From NCBI GenBank assembly GCA_031367405.1, contig JANLPT010000213.1, positions 1-20,992 on the forward strand: 20,992 nucleotides of DNA, read 5' to 3'. This DNA comes from JALHNI01 sp031367405. GTDB lineage: Bacteria > Acidobacteriota > Terriglobia > Bryobacterales > Bryobacteraceae. This document shows, in pieces, positions 7,433-14,465 of this stretch (the stretch's first letter is position 1; each line of letters opens with the position of its first letter). The notes below the pieces were generated by a model. It was not told the origin of the DNA. It saw only the letters and a list, made by a program, of their open reading frames with translations, and searched no databases. A program made the translations under genes and the position numbers.

Positions 7433-7447
7433 TCGTAAACTTGCAGA

Positions 7448-8446
7448 CTACCGGTCACGGTCAGTAACCAAGTCAGTAACGGAAAGCAGTGCGCGGCGAT
7501 AGGGCGAATCGGGGAACGACAGAATCAATTCGCGCGCCCGGTTGGCAAAAGCGGCGGCCCGGTCTTGCGCTTGTTCCACGCCGTGGTGGTCCTCAATGAG
7601 AGTGAGAATTCGTGAGAAAGGAACCCGGTCATAATTACGGTCCTTGAGTACCGTCTCCACCAATCGGACCTCCTCGCGGTTGGCGTTCGAAAGGGCGTAG
7701 AGCAGCGGCAAGGTCACCTTGCCCTCCTGTAAGTCATTGCCGACCGGCTTACCCAGAATGTTCTCACGCGAAGTAAAATCTAGAATATCATCCACTAATT
7801 GGAAGGCCATACCGAGGTTCCAGGCGAACTCAGTTAGTTTGGCCTGCGAAGTCGTGTCGCCGCGTTGCCCGATATAAGCGCCGACTTCGGCGCAGGCTCC
7901 GAAGAGCGCGGCCGTTTTGCGATCAATCAGCTCCATGTAGTCCGCTTCGGTGATGTCGAGCTTGCCGATGCGTTCTAATTGGAGTAACTCGCCTTCCACC
8001 ATGCGCTGGGTGACGTTCATCAGGATGTCGATGATGCGGAAGTCACGCAGTTCCAACGTAATCTGAAACGCCTGCATGTAAATCCAATCGCCCGCCAGCA
8101 CCGAGACATGATTGCCCCAGATAGCATTCGCCGACGGGCGGCCGCGGCGCGTGTTCGCCATGTCGATGACGTCGTCGTGGACCAGGGTGGCGGTGTGGAG
8201 TAACTCCATCACGGCGGCCATGCGAATGGCGTCATCGCTCACATCGCCCACCAGCCGCGCGCTGAGTAACAAGAGAATTGGCCGTAAGCGTTTGCCGCCG
8301 CCGGCTTGCATGTGGCTGGCCACGGCAGTGACCGTGTGCGACGAGGCGGCTGACTCGAGCTTGAAGTGCTGCTCAACTTTCTTGAGATCGTCGCGAACGA
8401 GATCGTGAATTTCGCGGCTGGTGAGCGCCAGGCCGATGTTGGTCAT
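7448..8446 (-). CDS. Long-chain polyprenyl diphosphate synthase
   Basis: The product is 332 residues. It carries GGGKRLRP (49-56), the first aspartate-rich motif DDVID (91-95) followed by RRGRPS, and the second DDILD (219-223) followed by the K in GKPVGNDLQEGKVTLP. These bind allylic and isopentenyl diphosphates through magnesium. Just before the first motif the sequence reads LLHTATLVH, with small residues where short-chain enzymes carry bulky aromatics. A long-chain product (such as the isoprenoid tail of menaquinone or another quinone) is therefore likely; the exact length cannot be read off. It acts in the cytoplasm or at the membrane surface. The ATG overlaps the tatD stop as ATGA, with AAAGGA upstream, so it is translationally coupled as the last gene of the larC-metG-tatD operon. 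Confidence 0.93.
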   Translation of the reverse strand: MTNIGLALTSREIHDLVRDDLKKVEQHFKLESAASSHTVTAVASHMQAGGGKRLRPILLLLSARLVGDVSDDAIRMAAVMELLHTATLVHDDVIDMANTRRGRPSANAIWGNHVSVLAGDWIYMQAFQITLELRDFRIIDILMNVTQRMVEGELLQLERIGKLDITEADYMELIDRKTAALFGACAEVGAYIGQRGDTTSQAKLTEFAWNLGMAFQLVDDILDFTSRENILGKPVGNDLQEGKVTLPLLYALSNANREEVRLVETVLKDRNYDRVPFSRILTLIEDHHGVEQAQDRAAAFANRARELILSFPDSPYRRALLSVTDLVTDRDR

Positions 8447-9237
8447 GCCGGTCCTTTCTGATCTGAGTTGGCCCGCTGGAAAAGCCGTTGGAAATTGGCC
8501 GTGGTGATCTGGTCAATTTCGGCCATACTAACACCTCGCAACTCGGCTAAGCGCGCCGCCGTATGCACCAGGTGGGCGGGTTCGTTGCGCTTCCCGCGAA
8601 AAGGCACCGGAGCCAGATACGGACAGTCAGTTTCGAGTAATAGCCGATCAGCGGGAGCCTGACGGGCGGCATCGTGGACCTCGATCGCTTTGGGGTAAGT
8701 AATCACCCCGCCGAAACCCAAATGAAATCCTAACTCCACGGTGCGCCGCATTTCTGCGATACCGCCCGAGAAACAATGAAAGATGCCGCCGATACCGCAA
8801 TCCCAATGACTTTCAATCAAGGCGAAGCAATCGTCCCAAGCGTCGCGCGAATGGATGATAATCGGCAGGCGCGCCTCGCGGGCGATCTCCATTTGCCGCA
8901 CGAAGACGTCTTTTTGCACGTCACGCGGCACGAAGTCGTAGTGATACTCAAGCCCAATCTCACCAAAGCCCACCACTTTCGGATGCCGGCAAAGCTCCGG
9001 AAGGCGTAAGAACGTTTCCGCCGTCGCCGCCGAGGCTTTGTGGGGATGAACGCCGACGGTGGCGTAAATCGTCGGATACAGCTCCGCCAGCCGGATGCCG
9101 GCTTCCAGATCCGGCGGCCCGTCCCCGGAACCAATCGCCAGTAAGTGGGTAACGCCCGCTGCTTGGGCGCGCGCTACTACTTCGGCGCGGTCGGAGTGGA
9201 ACGCCTCGTCATCGACATGGCAATGCGAATCGATCAC
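8443..9237 (-). CDS. tatD: TatD-family metal-dependent hydrolase / DNase
   Basis: The product is 264 residues, the normal length for TatD proteins. It starts IDSHCHVDDEAF, with the HxH metal ligands, and contains GEIGLEYHYD with the bridging Glu, then PIIIHSRDAWDD, GIFHCFSGG and the C-terminal LLLETDCPYLAPVPFRGKRNEP, the TatD signature with the final metal-ligand Asp. Family members are TIM-barrel metal-dependent 3'-5' exonucleases or related hydrolases acting on DNA; despite the name they are not part of the Tat translocase. The start is a GTG at 9237 that overlaps the metG stop as GTGA. The metG-tatD neighbourhood is common in bacteria, as in Bacillus. No Shine-Dalgarno sequence is visible, so coupling from metG is likely. 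Confidence 0.93.
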   Translation of the reverse strand: MIDSHCHVDDEAFHSDRAEVVARAQAAGVTHLLAIGSGDGPPDLEAGIRLAELYPTIYATVGVHPHKASAATAETFLRLPELCRHPKVVGFGEIGLEYHYDFVPRDVQKDVFVRQMEIAREARLPIIIHSRDAWDDCFALIESHWDCGIGGIFHCFSGGIAEMRRTVELGFHLGFGGVITYPKAIEVHDAARQAPADRLLLETDCPYLAPVPFRGKRNEPAHLVHTAARLAELRGVSMAEIDQITTANFQRLFQRANSDQKGPA

Positions 9238-11117
9238 TTCAGCCGGGCCCCGACGGGAACCTCCTCGAGGAAAGCCGCCAGTACCGGCGACCCGCCTTCG
9301 AGCGATGCCGCCACGATCATCCCTTGGCTTTCGACGCCACGCAACTTACGTGGGGCCAGGTTCGCCACAATCACAACTTTGCGGTTCACCAACGTCTCTG
9401 GCGCATAGGCTTTCGCGATGCCGGCCACGATGGTCCGCGGCTCGGCCTCGCCGATATCCACTTTCAGTTGGAGTAACTTATCGGCCCCTTTCACCGCTTC
9501 GGCTGAAAGTACCAGCCCGACGCGCAGGTCAATTTTGACGAAGTCGTCGATCGTAATTTCCGGTGAGATCGGGCTCACCGCGTTCAGGCCGGCGGCAACG
9601 GGCACGGCTTCGGCGGTCTTGCCGAGCAGTAAGTTCTGGCGGGCTAATTCAGCTTGTTCTAGTTCTTGCATTTGAGGAATCACGATCTTGGCGTCGAGCC
9701 GGGGAAAGACGGGGGTTAAGTCACCGACTTGGCCATCAACGCCCATCTGGGCGCGAATTTTTTCAATGGAGGCGGGAATAACGGGATGTGCCAGATCGCA
9801 AATCGCCTCTAGAGCGCGATAAGTGGAGCAGAGCACCACGTCGAGGCGCGCATCCTCGCCCTTCTTGGCGAGATCCCAGGGCTTCTCTTCCATGATCAGA
9901 CGATCCAGGAAACCAATGAAGGCCCAGATCACCTCGAGCGCCTTCGAAAATTCGAATTTGGCATAGTGGGCCTGCGCTTGCTCGCGAGCCGCCGCGATCT
10001 GCGCGGCTACGCTGTCGAGCACCATGACCTCGGGCACCCGGCCGGCGCGGTACTGCTTGATCATCGTCAACGTCCGGCTGGTTAAATTGCCGAGGCCATT
10101 GGCGAGGTCAGCGTTGTAGCGGGCGACCAACGCGTCGAGCGAAAAATTGCCATCGGAGCCGAAGACCACTTCGCGCAATAAGAAGTAACGCAAGGCGTCA
10201 ATGCCAATGACGCTGGTAATGGGCGTGGCGCGCAGTAGATTGCCCTTTGACTTCGACATCTTGTCGTTTTCGAAGAGTAACCAGCCGTGGGCAAAGATTT
10301 GCTTGGGCAACGGCCAATCGGCAGCCATCAGGAAAGCGGGCCAGAAGACAGCATGGAAACGAAGAATCTCTTTGCCAATTAAATGTAAGTCGGCGGGCCA
10401 GCGTCCTTCGCCTTCCACCGCACTCATGTAAGTGGTGAGCGCGTCGAACCAGACGTAAAAGACGTGCTTCTCTTCGCCCGGCACGGGGATGCCCCAGGTG
10501 ATCGACGTGCGGCTGATGGAAAGATCCTGTAAGCCGCCTTTCACAAAGGCGAGCACTTCATTGCGCCGAATTTCCGGCTGGATGAAGCCGGGCTGTTCTT
10601 CGTAGAGTTTCAGTAAGCGATCTTGAAATGCGGAGAGTTTGAAAAAGTAATTCTCTTCAGTGACCTCTTCGAGCGGGCGGCCGCAAATCGGACAAGGCTC
10701 GCCAGGTTTCGCTTCATTCGCGTAGAGTTCATCGGAGACGCAGTAAGCGCCCGTGTAACTGCTTTTATAGACGAATCCGCGCTCTTGGCAACGCAAGAAC
10801 AGTTCCTGTACTTTGCGGTGATGCGCCGGATCGGTGGTGCGTTTGAAGCGATCGATCTGTAACCCAAGCTCGATCCATTGCTTGCTGAACTCGGCGGAGA
10901 CGACATCGGCAAATTCTTGCGGCGACTTGCCCACCGCTTTCGCCGCGCGCTCAATCTTTTGGCCGTGCTCGTCGGTGCCGGTCGCCAACACAACGTCGTA
11001 GCCTTCGGCGCGCTTTAAGCTGGCAATCACTTCGGCGGCAATAGTCGTATAGGTGTGGCCGATATGCGGAGCGGCGTTCACGTAATAAATCGGGGTAGTG
11101 AGATAAAACTTCTTCAT
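9234..11117 (-). CDS. metG: Methionyl-tRNA synthetase with C-terminal tRNA-binding domain
   Basis: The product is 627 residues. The class I signature PHIGHTYT contains HIGH at 18-21 and the second is KMSKS at 286-290. WFDALTTYMSA and FHAVFWPAFLMA are typical of MetRS. The zinc-knuckle region has Cys126, Cys142 and Cys145, with Asp129 where a fourth Cys is usual. The anticodon-binding helical domain follows, and the C-terminus (from about residue 525, DDFVKIDLRVGLVLSAEAV) is an EMAPII/Trbp111-like tRNA-binding module ending GARLK. The enzyme charges tRNA(Met) and is essential. It starts with an ATG overlapping the larC stop as ATGA and ends overlapping tatD as GTGA. There is no leader or T-box, so expression depends on the larC promoter or an internal one. 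Confidence 0.97.
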   Translation of the reverse strand: MKKFYLTTPIYYVNAAPHIGHTYTTIAAEVIASLKRAEGYDVVLATGTDEHGQKIERAAKAVGKSPQEFADVVSAEFSKQWIELGLQIDRFKRTTDPAHHRKVQELFLRCQERGFVYKSSYTGAYCVSDELYANEAKPGEPCPICGRPLEEVTEENYFFKLSAFQDRLLKLYEEQPGFIQPEIRRNEVLAFVKGGLQDLSISRTSITWGIPVPGEEKHVFYVWFDALTTYMSAVEGEGRWPADLHLIGKEILRFHAVFWPAFLMAADWPLPKQIFAHGWLLFENDKMSKSKGNLLRATPITSVIGIDALRYFLLREVVFGSDGNFSLDALVARYNADLANGLGNLTSRTLTMIKQYRAGRVPEVMVLDSVAAQIAAAREQAQAHYAKFEFSKALEVIWAFIGFLDRLIMEEKPWDLAKKGEDARLDVVLCSTYRALEAICDLAHPVIPASIEKIRAQMGVDGQVGDLTPVFPRLDAKIVIPQMQELEQAELARQNLLLGKTAEAVPVAAGLNAVSPISPEITIDDFVKIDLRVGLVLSAEAVKGADKLLQLKVDIGEAEPRTIVAGIAKAYAPETLVNRKVVIVANLAPRKLRGVESQGMIVAASLEGGSPVLAAFLEEVPVGARLK

Positions 11118-12268
11118 CTGGTGGACTGGTAAGTGAAATGGGCAGCGGCGATCACGTCTTTAAGGGGCACCCGGCGCTCGCGCGCGAGTTTCTGGCAATC
11201 ATCGTACTCGGGCGAGGCCGAACCGTCTTGAGATACTTTCATGCGGATTTCGCCGAAGGGCGTCGTCACCGGCACGATGCGGCGTTCGAGCACGCGGCGT
11301 TGGGCACTGTACATTCGGACACCGAGCGAAGTCGTTTCGGCCAGAATCAGCTGGGCGAGTTTCTCTTGATCCTCAGGTTTGGCAATGACACGGAGGAGAG
11401 TGCCCTGCCGGTTCTTTTTCATCTGCAATGGCTGCAGCGCCACATCGAGCGCGCCTTCTTCAAAGAGGCGGTCCATGGTGTAGCCCAGCACCTGAGGCGT
11501 GGTGTCGTCGATGTTGGCCTCGATCACCGTCACCGTGGCCGCCTCAGCAGCGGAAGAAGATTCCCCCACCATGACGCGCAGCATGTTGGCGTGGCCCGGA
11601 AAATCCTTGGTGCCGGCACCGAAACCGATTTTGTTCACGGTCATGGCGGGCATGTGGCCGAAGCTCTCAGCCAAGGCCGCCGCAAAGGCGGCACCGGTGG
11701 GCGTGGTGAGTTCGACCGCCGGGCCGGACGAGTAAGTGGGATGGCCGGTAAGCAGTTTCGCCGTCGCCGGCGCAGGCACGGGCATCAGGCCATGGTCGCA
11801 CTGGACGGTACCGCTGCCGACATTGATGTTCGACATGTAAATGCGCTCAATGCTGAGCAAATCGAGCCCGTAGCACGCGCCGACGATGTCGCAAATCGAG
11901 TCCACCGCGCCGACTTCGTGAAAGTGAACGCGTTCGATGGAGATGCCATGGACACTGGCTTCGGCCTCACCCAGCTTGCGGAAGACGCGCTTCGAACGCT
12001 CCTTGGTGGTGGCCGGTAAACCGGATTCATCAATGATTTTGTCAATGTGATGCAGGTGGCGATGCTTGTTGTCTGGCGGAGCCTCGACAATGAAGCGCGT
12101 GCCGGCGATTCCGGCGCGTTTCGCCGGCTCGACGGTGAACTGCGCCGCAGTGCCCAGGCTGGTGAGGCCGTCCATGAGGGCGCGTGCGTCGGCACCGGCA
12201 TCAATCAACGCGGCGACGGTCATGTCGCCGGCAATTCCGGAGAAGGCATCGAAGTAAGCAAGTCGCAT
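11114..12268 (-). CDS. larC: LarC nickel-insertion protein (nickel-pincer cofactor biosynthesis)
   Basis: The product is 384 residues, close to full length for LarC (DUF111). The start MRLAYFDAFSGIAGDMTVAALIDAG is the family signature. A His-rich stretch (DNKHRHLHHIDKII), VHFHEVGAVDSICDIVG, CDHGLMPVPAPAT, ELTTPTGAA and VIEANIDDTTPQVLGY follow in the usual order. LarC uses CTP and inserts nickel into pyridinium-3,5-bisthiocarboxylic acid mononucleotide to make the cofactor of lactate racemase and relatives. In Lactobacillus plantarum the protein needs a programmed frameshift; here both halves lie in one uninterrupted frame. It leads the operon, with metG overlapping by 4 nt. No larA, larB or larE lies in the window. 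A TAAGAT box 9 nt before the ATG may be its -10. Confidence 0.94.
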   Translation of the reverse strand: MRLAYFDAFSGIAGDMTVAALIDAGADARALMDGLTSLGTAAQFTVEPAKRAGIAGTRFIVEAPPDNKHRHLHHIDKIIDESGLPATTKERSKRVFRKLGEAEASVHGISIERVHFHEVGAVDSICDIVGACYGLDLLSIERIYMSNINVGSGTVQCDHGLMPVPAPATAKLLTGHPTYSSGPAVELTTPTGAAFAAALAESFGHMPAMTVNKIGFGAGTKDFPGHANMLRVMVGESSSAAEAATVTVIEANIDDTTPQVLGYTMDRLFEEGALDVALQPLQMKKNRQGTLLRVIAKPEDQEKLAQLILAETTSLGVRMYSAQRRVLERRIVPVTTPFGEIRMKVSQDGSASPEYDDCQKLARERRVPLKDVIAAAHFTYQSTR

Positions 12269-12294
12269 CGAACTTCTATCTTAGCGAGGTTGCC

Positions 12295-12325
12295 GTTGCT
12301 CAGATACGTGCTGTTGTTCAGATAC
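12295..12325. repeat. Two direct repeats GTTGYTCAGATAC, 18-bp period
   Basis: GTTGCTCAGATAC (12295-12307) and GTTGTTCAGATAC (12313-12325) differ at one base and start 18 bp apart. They sit in the 79-bp space between the divergent larC and ridA starts, where a regulator or the two promoters could use them. Chance duplication is the alternative. Confidence 0.4.
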
Positions 12326-12334
12326 TTCCTCAGC

Positions 12335-12340
12335 TACAAT
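12335..12340 (+). promoter_or_regulatory. -10 box TACAAT of ridA, leaderless arrangement
   Basis: TACAAT matches the consensus at 5 of 6 bases and ends 7 nt before the ATG at 12348. Transcription would then begin at or next to that ATG. The box overlaps the alternative ATG at 12339, which argues for the later start. A TTGTTC at 12314-12319 is a possible -35, but the spacer is only 15 nt. Confidence 0.45.
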
Positions 12341-12347
12341 GGCGTCC

Positions 12348-12791
12348 ATGGCAAAAGCACCACGACGCAACTTTATCGCCTTGGCCGCGCTGGCTCCGGC
12401 GGCCGCCACAGCGGCTCCGGCCACCACGGGGAAAAAGGTCCACTATCGTAACGGCAAGAAGCCCGACAAAGCGCCGCTGTTCAACGGCGCGGTCTCCTAT
12501 GGCAACCTCCTGTTCATCGCCGGCAAAGGCGCGCACGTCGAAGGCGACATCAAGTCGCACACCAAGATTGTGCTCGATGAGGTGGAAAAGGAGTTGATCA
12601 ACGCCGGTTCATCGATGGATAAGGTGTTGAAGTGCAACGTCTACCTGAACGACTTGAAGGACTACGCCGGGATGAATGAGATGTTTAAGGGCCGCTTCGG
12701 GGAAGAGCCGCCGGTCCGCACGACGATCGCAGCGGCGGGGGGCATTCCGGGCAACTCGCTGGTAGAGATCGACGTGATCGCCTACATCTAG
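12348..12791 (+). CDS. RidA-family protein with Tat-like signal peptide
   Basis: The product is 147 residues from the ATG at 12348; an ATG at 12339 would add only MAS. The RidA domain (about 32-147) is clear: LFNGAVSYGNLLFIAGKGAH, MDKVLKCNVYLNDLKDYAGMN, then PPVRTTIAAAGGIPGNSLVEIDVIAYI. Arg124 and Glu140 stand at the positions of the residues that RidA uses to hydrolyse enamines and imines made by PLP enzymes. In front is APRRNFIALAALAPAAATAAPA, a twin-arginine (RRNFI) leader with a modest hydrophobic region. Cytosolic RidA proteins lack this, so the protein is probably exported. Exported RidA-like proteins are known as a minority type; their substrate is unclear. The gene is divergent from larC and converges with the HEPN module. 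Confidence 0.85.
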   Translation: MAKAPRRNFIALAALAPAAATAAPATTGKKVHYRNGKKPDKAPLFNGAVSYGNLLFIAGKGAHVEGDIKSHTKIVLDEVEKELINAGSSMDKVLKCNVYLNDLKDYAGMNEMFKGRFGEEPPVRTTIAAAGGIPGNSLVEIDVIAYI

Positions 12792-12824
12792 GTTCGGGCT
12801 TGCACCTTCGAGACGGATGCATAA

Positions 12825-13229
12825 CTATTGGCGCATGCTTTTCTGGTCGGGGTGACGGGCATGGACCGTGCCCAGCAACATCGTGAATTTCTTGGCGTCC
12901 TCCAGCAGAAGGGGGACCTCTTCCGCTACGCGTAAAAAGATATTTTCATAATCGGCACGGTTCCTCTTCTCTCTTAGCCGGTTGGCGATGATTGCCAACT
13001 TATGGCAATCCGGCTCCGGGCTCCTGCTAAAGAGCCGCCACAACTGCGCGTGAGTTCCTTCGTCTGGTTTGGGTTTGAAGCCATTCGCCTCAGCCCTGTG
13101 AAGTGCAAGATGGTAAACGTAGTAGTATGCGCGACTGATGGCGCTGCGGAGGGATCCTTCGTCGGCGCGTTGGCCAAGCTCTTCGGCCAAGTTCAAATAG
13201 CCGGACCAGTCAAATGAAAACGCAGCCAT
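12825..13229 (-). CDS. HEPN-domain protein (UPF0332-like), third gene of a module
   Basis: The product is 134 residues and almost entirely helical. Residues 7-45 (DWSGYLNLAEELGQRADEG, then LRSAISRAYYYVYHLALHRA) match the first helices of HEPN proteins, with the SRAYY motif at 32-36. Residues 84-95 (RLREKRNRADYE) form the second conserved motif, RNxADY. Canonical HEPN RNases such as HepT have RX4-6H; here Asp stands where His would be, as in UPF0332-type proteins, so RNase activity is uncertain. The start codon follows the stop of the preceding gene directly (TGAATG), which implies coupled translation in a fixed ratio. HEPN proteins commonly act in toxin-antitoxin, abortive-infection and RNA-processing systems, often with a nucleotidyltransferase; none is present here. 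The gene is the last of three. Confidence 0.8.
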   Translation of the reverse strand: MAAFSFDWSGYLNLAEELGQRADEGSLRSAISRAYYYVYHLALHRAEANGFKPKPDEGTHAQLWRLFSRSPEPDCHKLAIIANRLREKRNRADYENIFLRVAEEVPLLLEDAKKFTMLLGTVHARHPDQKSMRQ

Positions 13230-13739
13230 TCACACCAGCTCGTAGGTGAATGTAAGATATCCAGATGCCGACTGCGAATGTGGAATCCACCAGCCATCAT
13301 CGAATTCTGCAAGAGCCTTCCTCACAAGTTGAGTACAGCCGGGCCACATGGCAACGGCATAGAGGGTCCGCGATCCCGATTCATCCATCGAAGCCCTCAG
13401 GTTAAAAACGGTGTCCTCGCCGAAGCACGATTTCAAATGGCCAACTGAATCCAGCAGAATCTGAGCGATCGTCCGATGTTCGGCTAGAAATATGGTGACC
13501 GACGAATCTTTCGGCAACACAAAGTGCCTACGCAACTCACAAAGAGCCGATTCTTCCGCTTCGCGAATCGCGAGCGGCCGCTTAGGACCATCGAAAGTGG
13601 CGATTCCCATCGGTTTCGCATCAAGGGGGGACAGAGGCCGCTGATGCCCGCGACCTCGGGGAAGATCCTGATGAAGTATTGGCCCTATAGACTGACTCCG
13701 CTGGTAGCCTGATGTTTGGGCGGTCGGATGCGCATTCAT
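13230..13739 (-). CDS. Unrecognised partner protein with FDxxWW motif, middle gene of HEPN module
   Basis: The product is 169 residues. Its ATG overlaps the stop of the upstream gene (ATGA), and its own stop abuts the HEPN start. Residues 1-43 are polar and Pro/Arg-rich with no fold I recognise; a start at Met44 (MGIATFDGPKRPL) is possible but would leave a 130-nt gap. The rest looks like a compact alpha/beta domain: EESALCELRRHF, SVTIFLAEHRTIAQILLDSV, then a C-terminal part with TLYAVAMWPG, ALAEFDDGWWIPH and GYLTFTYELV. From memory, small proteins with an L.FDxxWW...G.L...E ending sit next to HEPN genes of this type in other bacteria, which would make it the partner or antitoxin. I could not check this. 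GC is visibly lower than in the flanking genes. Confidence 0.65.
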   Translation of the reverse strand: MNAHPTAQTSGYQRSQSIGPILHQDLPRGRGHQRPLSPLDAKPMGIATFDGPKRPLAIREAEESALCELRRHFVLPKDSSVTIFLAEHRTIAQILLDSVGHLKSCFGEDTVFNLRASMDESGSRTLYAVAMWPGCTQLVRKALAEFDDGWWIPHSQSASGYLTFTYELV

Positions 13740-14392
13740 CCTCGATCCTCCTCTACCCCTAGCACTCTAAACAACTCTTCCTGATCCACCCGAAGCTGAG
13801 ACGCCATATCGAGCGACGTACCTCCGATTTCGAACTCCCTCTCAAGTTTCGCGAAAACGGCGTTTGCCAGCAACGCTGATCCATCCAGTGTCACGCCACG
13901 TTTCTCCCACCTTGCGATGACCGCCATCGTCCGGACGGGCGCTGTCTCGAAAGATACCCATTGCGCGGCCAAAAACGGATTCAATATCTCCAGGTAGGTC
14001 TTCGTTCGTGGCTGTAGATGCATGCCCACGGTTGACTTCTTCGTTCCCATGACAATCCCACTAAGACTAGACAGCGTCAACATAATGGTGTCCATCATGG
14101 TGATCGTTTCGTCAGCCGCAGCCCAATCAACGTCTTCCCGTGAGAATCGACAAGATGCGATCCCGAGAAAAAAAGATGCTCGTTTCGCGGGAATTCTGAA
14201 AGTTACACCTTGCTCGGAATGCTTTCCGTCGTTGTGTGGTTCGATGTCGTCTATGCTCGCATTCCATGGTTTCAGCGCGTCGAAAATCCCCTGAACAATC
14301 AAGCCACGATCAAGCAAGAGCTTGAGGACAGGACGATCATAGTCGACGGAAAGCTCAAAAAACGAACTCGGGATTGTAACAAGCTCAGGCAT
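13736..14392 (-). CDS. Protein of unknown function, first gene of HEPN module
   Basis: The product is 218 residues from the ATG at 14392, which has GGAG with 5-nt spacing; a TTG one codon earlier is less likely. The sequence opens MPELVTIPSSFFELSVDYDRP, has VTFRIPAKRASFFLGIASCRF in the middle, then TMMDTIMLTLSSLSGIVMGTKKSTVGMHLQ and a C-terminal helical part (ALLANAVFAKLEREFEIGG, then QLRVDQEELFRVLGVEE). There is no signal peptide; the hydrophobic parts look like buried strands rather than membrane helices. I recognise no family. A sample line in this gene (14281-14340) is about 48% GC against about 70% for a sample in mutM (14641-14700), which suggests separate ancestry. Position and 4-nt overlap tie it to the FDxxWW and HEPN genes. 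Confidence 0.7.
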   Translation of the reverse strand: MPELVTIPSSFFELSVDYDRPVLKLLLDRGLIVQGIFDALKPWNASIDDIEPHNDGKHSEQGVTFRIPAKRASFFLGIASCRFSREDVDWAAADETITMMDTIMLTLSSLSGIVMGTKKSTVGMHLQPRTKTYLEILNPFLAAQWVSFETAPVRTMAVIARWEKRGVTLDGSALLANAVFAKLEREFEIGGTSLDMASQLRVDQEELFRVLGVEEDRG

Positions 14393-14429
14393 CAACTCTC
14401 CGCCCTGAGTTTACCGCGTTTGGCGGGCT

Positions 14430-14451
14430 GAGCCCGAACAAACCCGGGCTC
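14430..14451 (-). terminator. Hairpin downstream of the DNA glycosylase gene
   Basis: GAGCCCG and CGGGCTC form a 7-bp GC-rich stem with an 8-nt loop, 14 nt past the glycosylase stop and upstream of the HEPN module. There is no T-run after it, so it would be a weak intrinsic terminator, or only a barrier between the two units. Confidence 0.35.
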
Positions 14452-14465
14452 TCACAGAGCTCATG

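Noticed and set aside
7180..7467. 95-codon plus-strand frame containing GRGSVW
   Set aside because: The frame is made of palindromic repeat sequence. GRGSVW is a known artefact of translating such repeats, not a protein.
11138..12019. 293-codon plus-strand frame
   Set aside because: It is exactly antisense to larC, which has a clear family match throughout. GC-rich codon bias leaves the opposite frame open.
13230..14392. Nucleotidyltransferase partner for the HEPN protein (MNT-HEPN pair)
   Set aside because: Neither upstream protein has the GSxxxG...DxD motif of minimal nucleotidyltransferases, so the standard MntA-HepT system is not supported.
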